A program made the translations under genes and the position numbers. Positions 37,417-37,464 of a DNA stretch of 37,464 nucleotides are shown piece by piece. Position 1 is the first letter of the stretch, and each line of letters begins with the position of its first letter. The DNA comes from CAYWXK01 sp964462515 (GTDB taxonomy: Bacteria > Planctomycetota > Phycisphaerae > Sedimentisphaerales > Anaerobacaceae): assembly GCA_964462515.1 (NCBI GenBank), contig CAYWXK010000037.1, forward strand, positions 1 through 37,464, read 5' to 3'. Under the pieces are notes generated by a model that worked only from the letters and a program-made list of their open reading frames with translations, had not been told where the DNA came from and ran no database searches.

Positions 37417-37464
37417 GGCGGAGCAAAACCGCGGCGGGGATAGAGGCGGAACAAAACTGCGGCA
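37417..37464. repeat. 28-nt-period GC-rich repeat at the window edge
   Basis: GGCGGAGCAAAACCGCGGC starts at 37417 and GGCGGAACAAAACTGCGGC at 37445, 28 nt apart, 17 of 19 identical. Each unit can fold (GCGG...CCGC). It begins 3 nt after the last stop and runs off the window, so the array length is unknown. Confidence 0.5.

Noticed and set aside
24799..37464. Second copy of the tRNA 3' end as right attachment site
   Set aside because: No matching GGTTCGAATCC-like segment followed by GCGGGCCCA was found downstream in the window.
1..37464. CRISPR array or rRNA genes
   Set aside because: No regularly spaced direct repeats with unique spacers and no rRNA-like conserved segments were seen; the edge repeat at 37417 has only two visible units.

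Overview
The window reads as bacterial chromosome, most likely from a Planctomycetota-like lineage. That placement is an inference from protein style: a Tat-exported six-hairpin enzyme, a papain-GH172 fusion ending in a pseudopilin-like tail, and a Cys-rich 'CPES...CEKYRHW' protein. No rRNA or other phylogenetic marker is present. By eye, the first 5.3 kb is more GC-rich than the rest.

Layout: (1) About 0-6.3 kb carries exported carbohydrate or protein-processing enzymes and a stand-alone Lon-type (S16) protease domain that ends in a perfect palindrome. (2) 6.4-7.1 kb is a RelE-like toxin / winged-helix antitoxin pair of archaeal flavour on the minus strand, followed by about 1.2 kb of apparently non-coding DNA. 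(3) 8.35-23.1 kb is one long plus-strand gas vesicle (gvp) cluster. Its order is gvpA, three coiled-coil repeat proteins with a PAS protein among them, a six-fold CxxCxGxG zinc-finger protein, gvpN, a small coiled-coil protein, gvpH (Hsp20), an ArsA/Get3-like ATPase, a CDC48-like double AAA+ ATPase, gvpL/F fused to a J domain, a second gvpL/F, gvpG, gvpO, a third gvpL/F, a gvpM/S-type gvpA paralogue, gvpK, a small Cys protein, gvpJ, a MscS-like membrane protein and an uncharacterised protein. Many junctions overlap by 4-8 nt, so translation is probably coupled. (4) 23.1-24.6 kb is an IS256-family element with a frameshifted transposase.

(5) From the CAU-anticodon tRNA at 24.8 kb to the window end is an integrated mobile element: tyrosine integrase, excisionase-like protein, archaeo-eukaryotic-type primase, a ubiquitin-like conjugation module (UBL-E2 fusion plus JAB-E1 fusion), a HerA/TraD-like ATPase, a multi-zinc RING/treble-clef-like protein, tiny Cys-rich ORFs, a broken ParB-like gene and a sigma-region-4-like regulator. 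The right end of the element is outside the window.

How the parts may work together: the gvp cluster supplies a shell protein (GvpA), minor shell or nucleation proteins (GvpJ, GvpM/S), assembly factors (GvpF/L, GvpG, GvpK, GvpO, GvpN) and an unusually rich chaperone set. The two parts of an Hsp40, J domain and zinc-finger domain, sit on different proteins, beside Hsp20, Get3-like and CDC48-like ATPases. PAS and MscS-like genes suggest that gas vesicle production is tied to a cytoplasmic signal and to turgor. The most unusual part of the mobile element is the UBL/E2/E1/JAB module with a nearby zinc-finger protein that could act as an E3-like partner.
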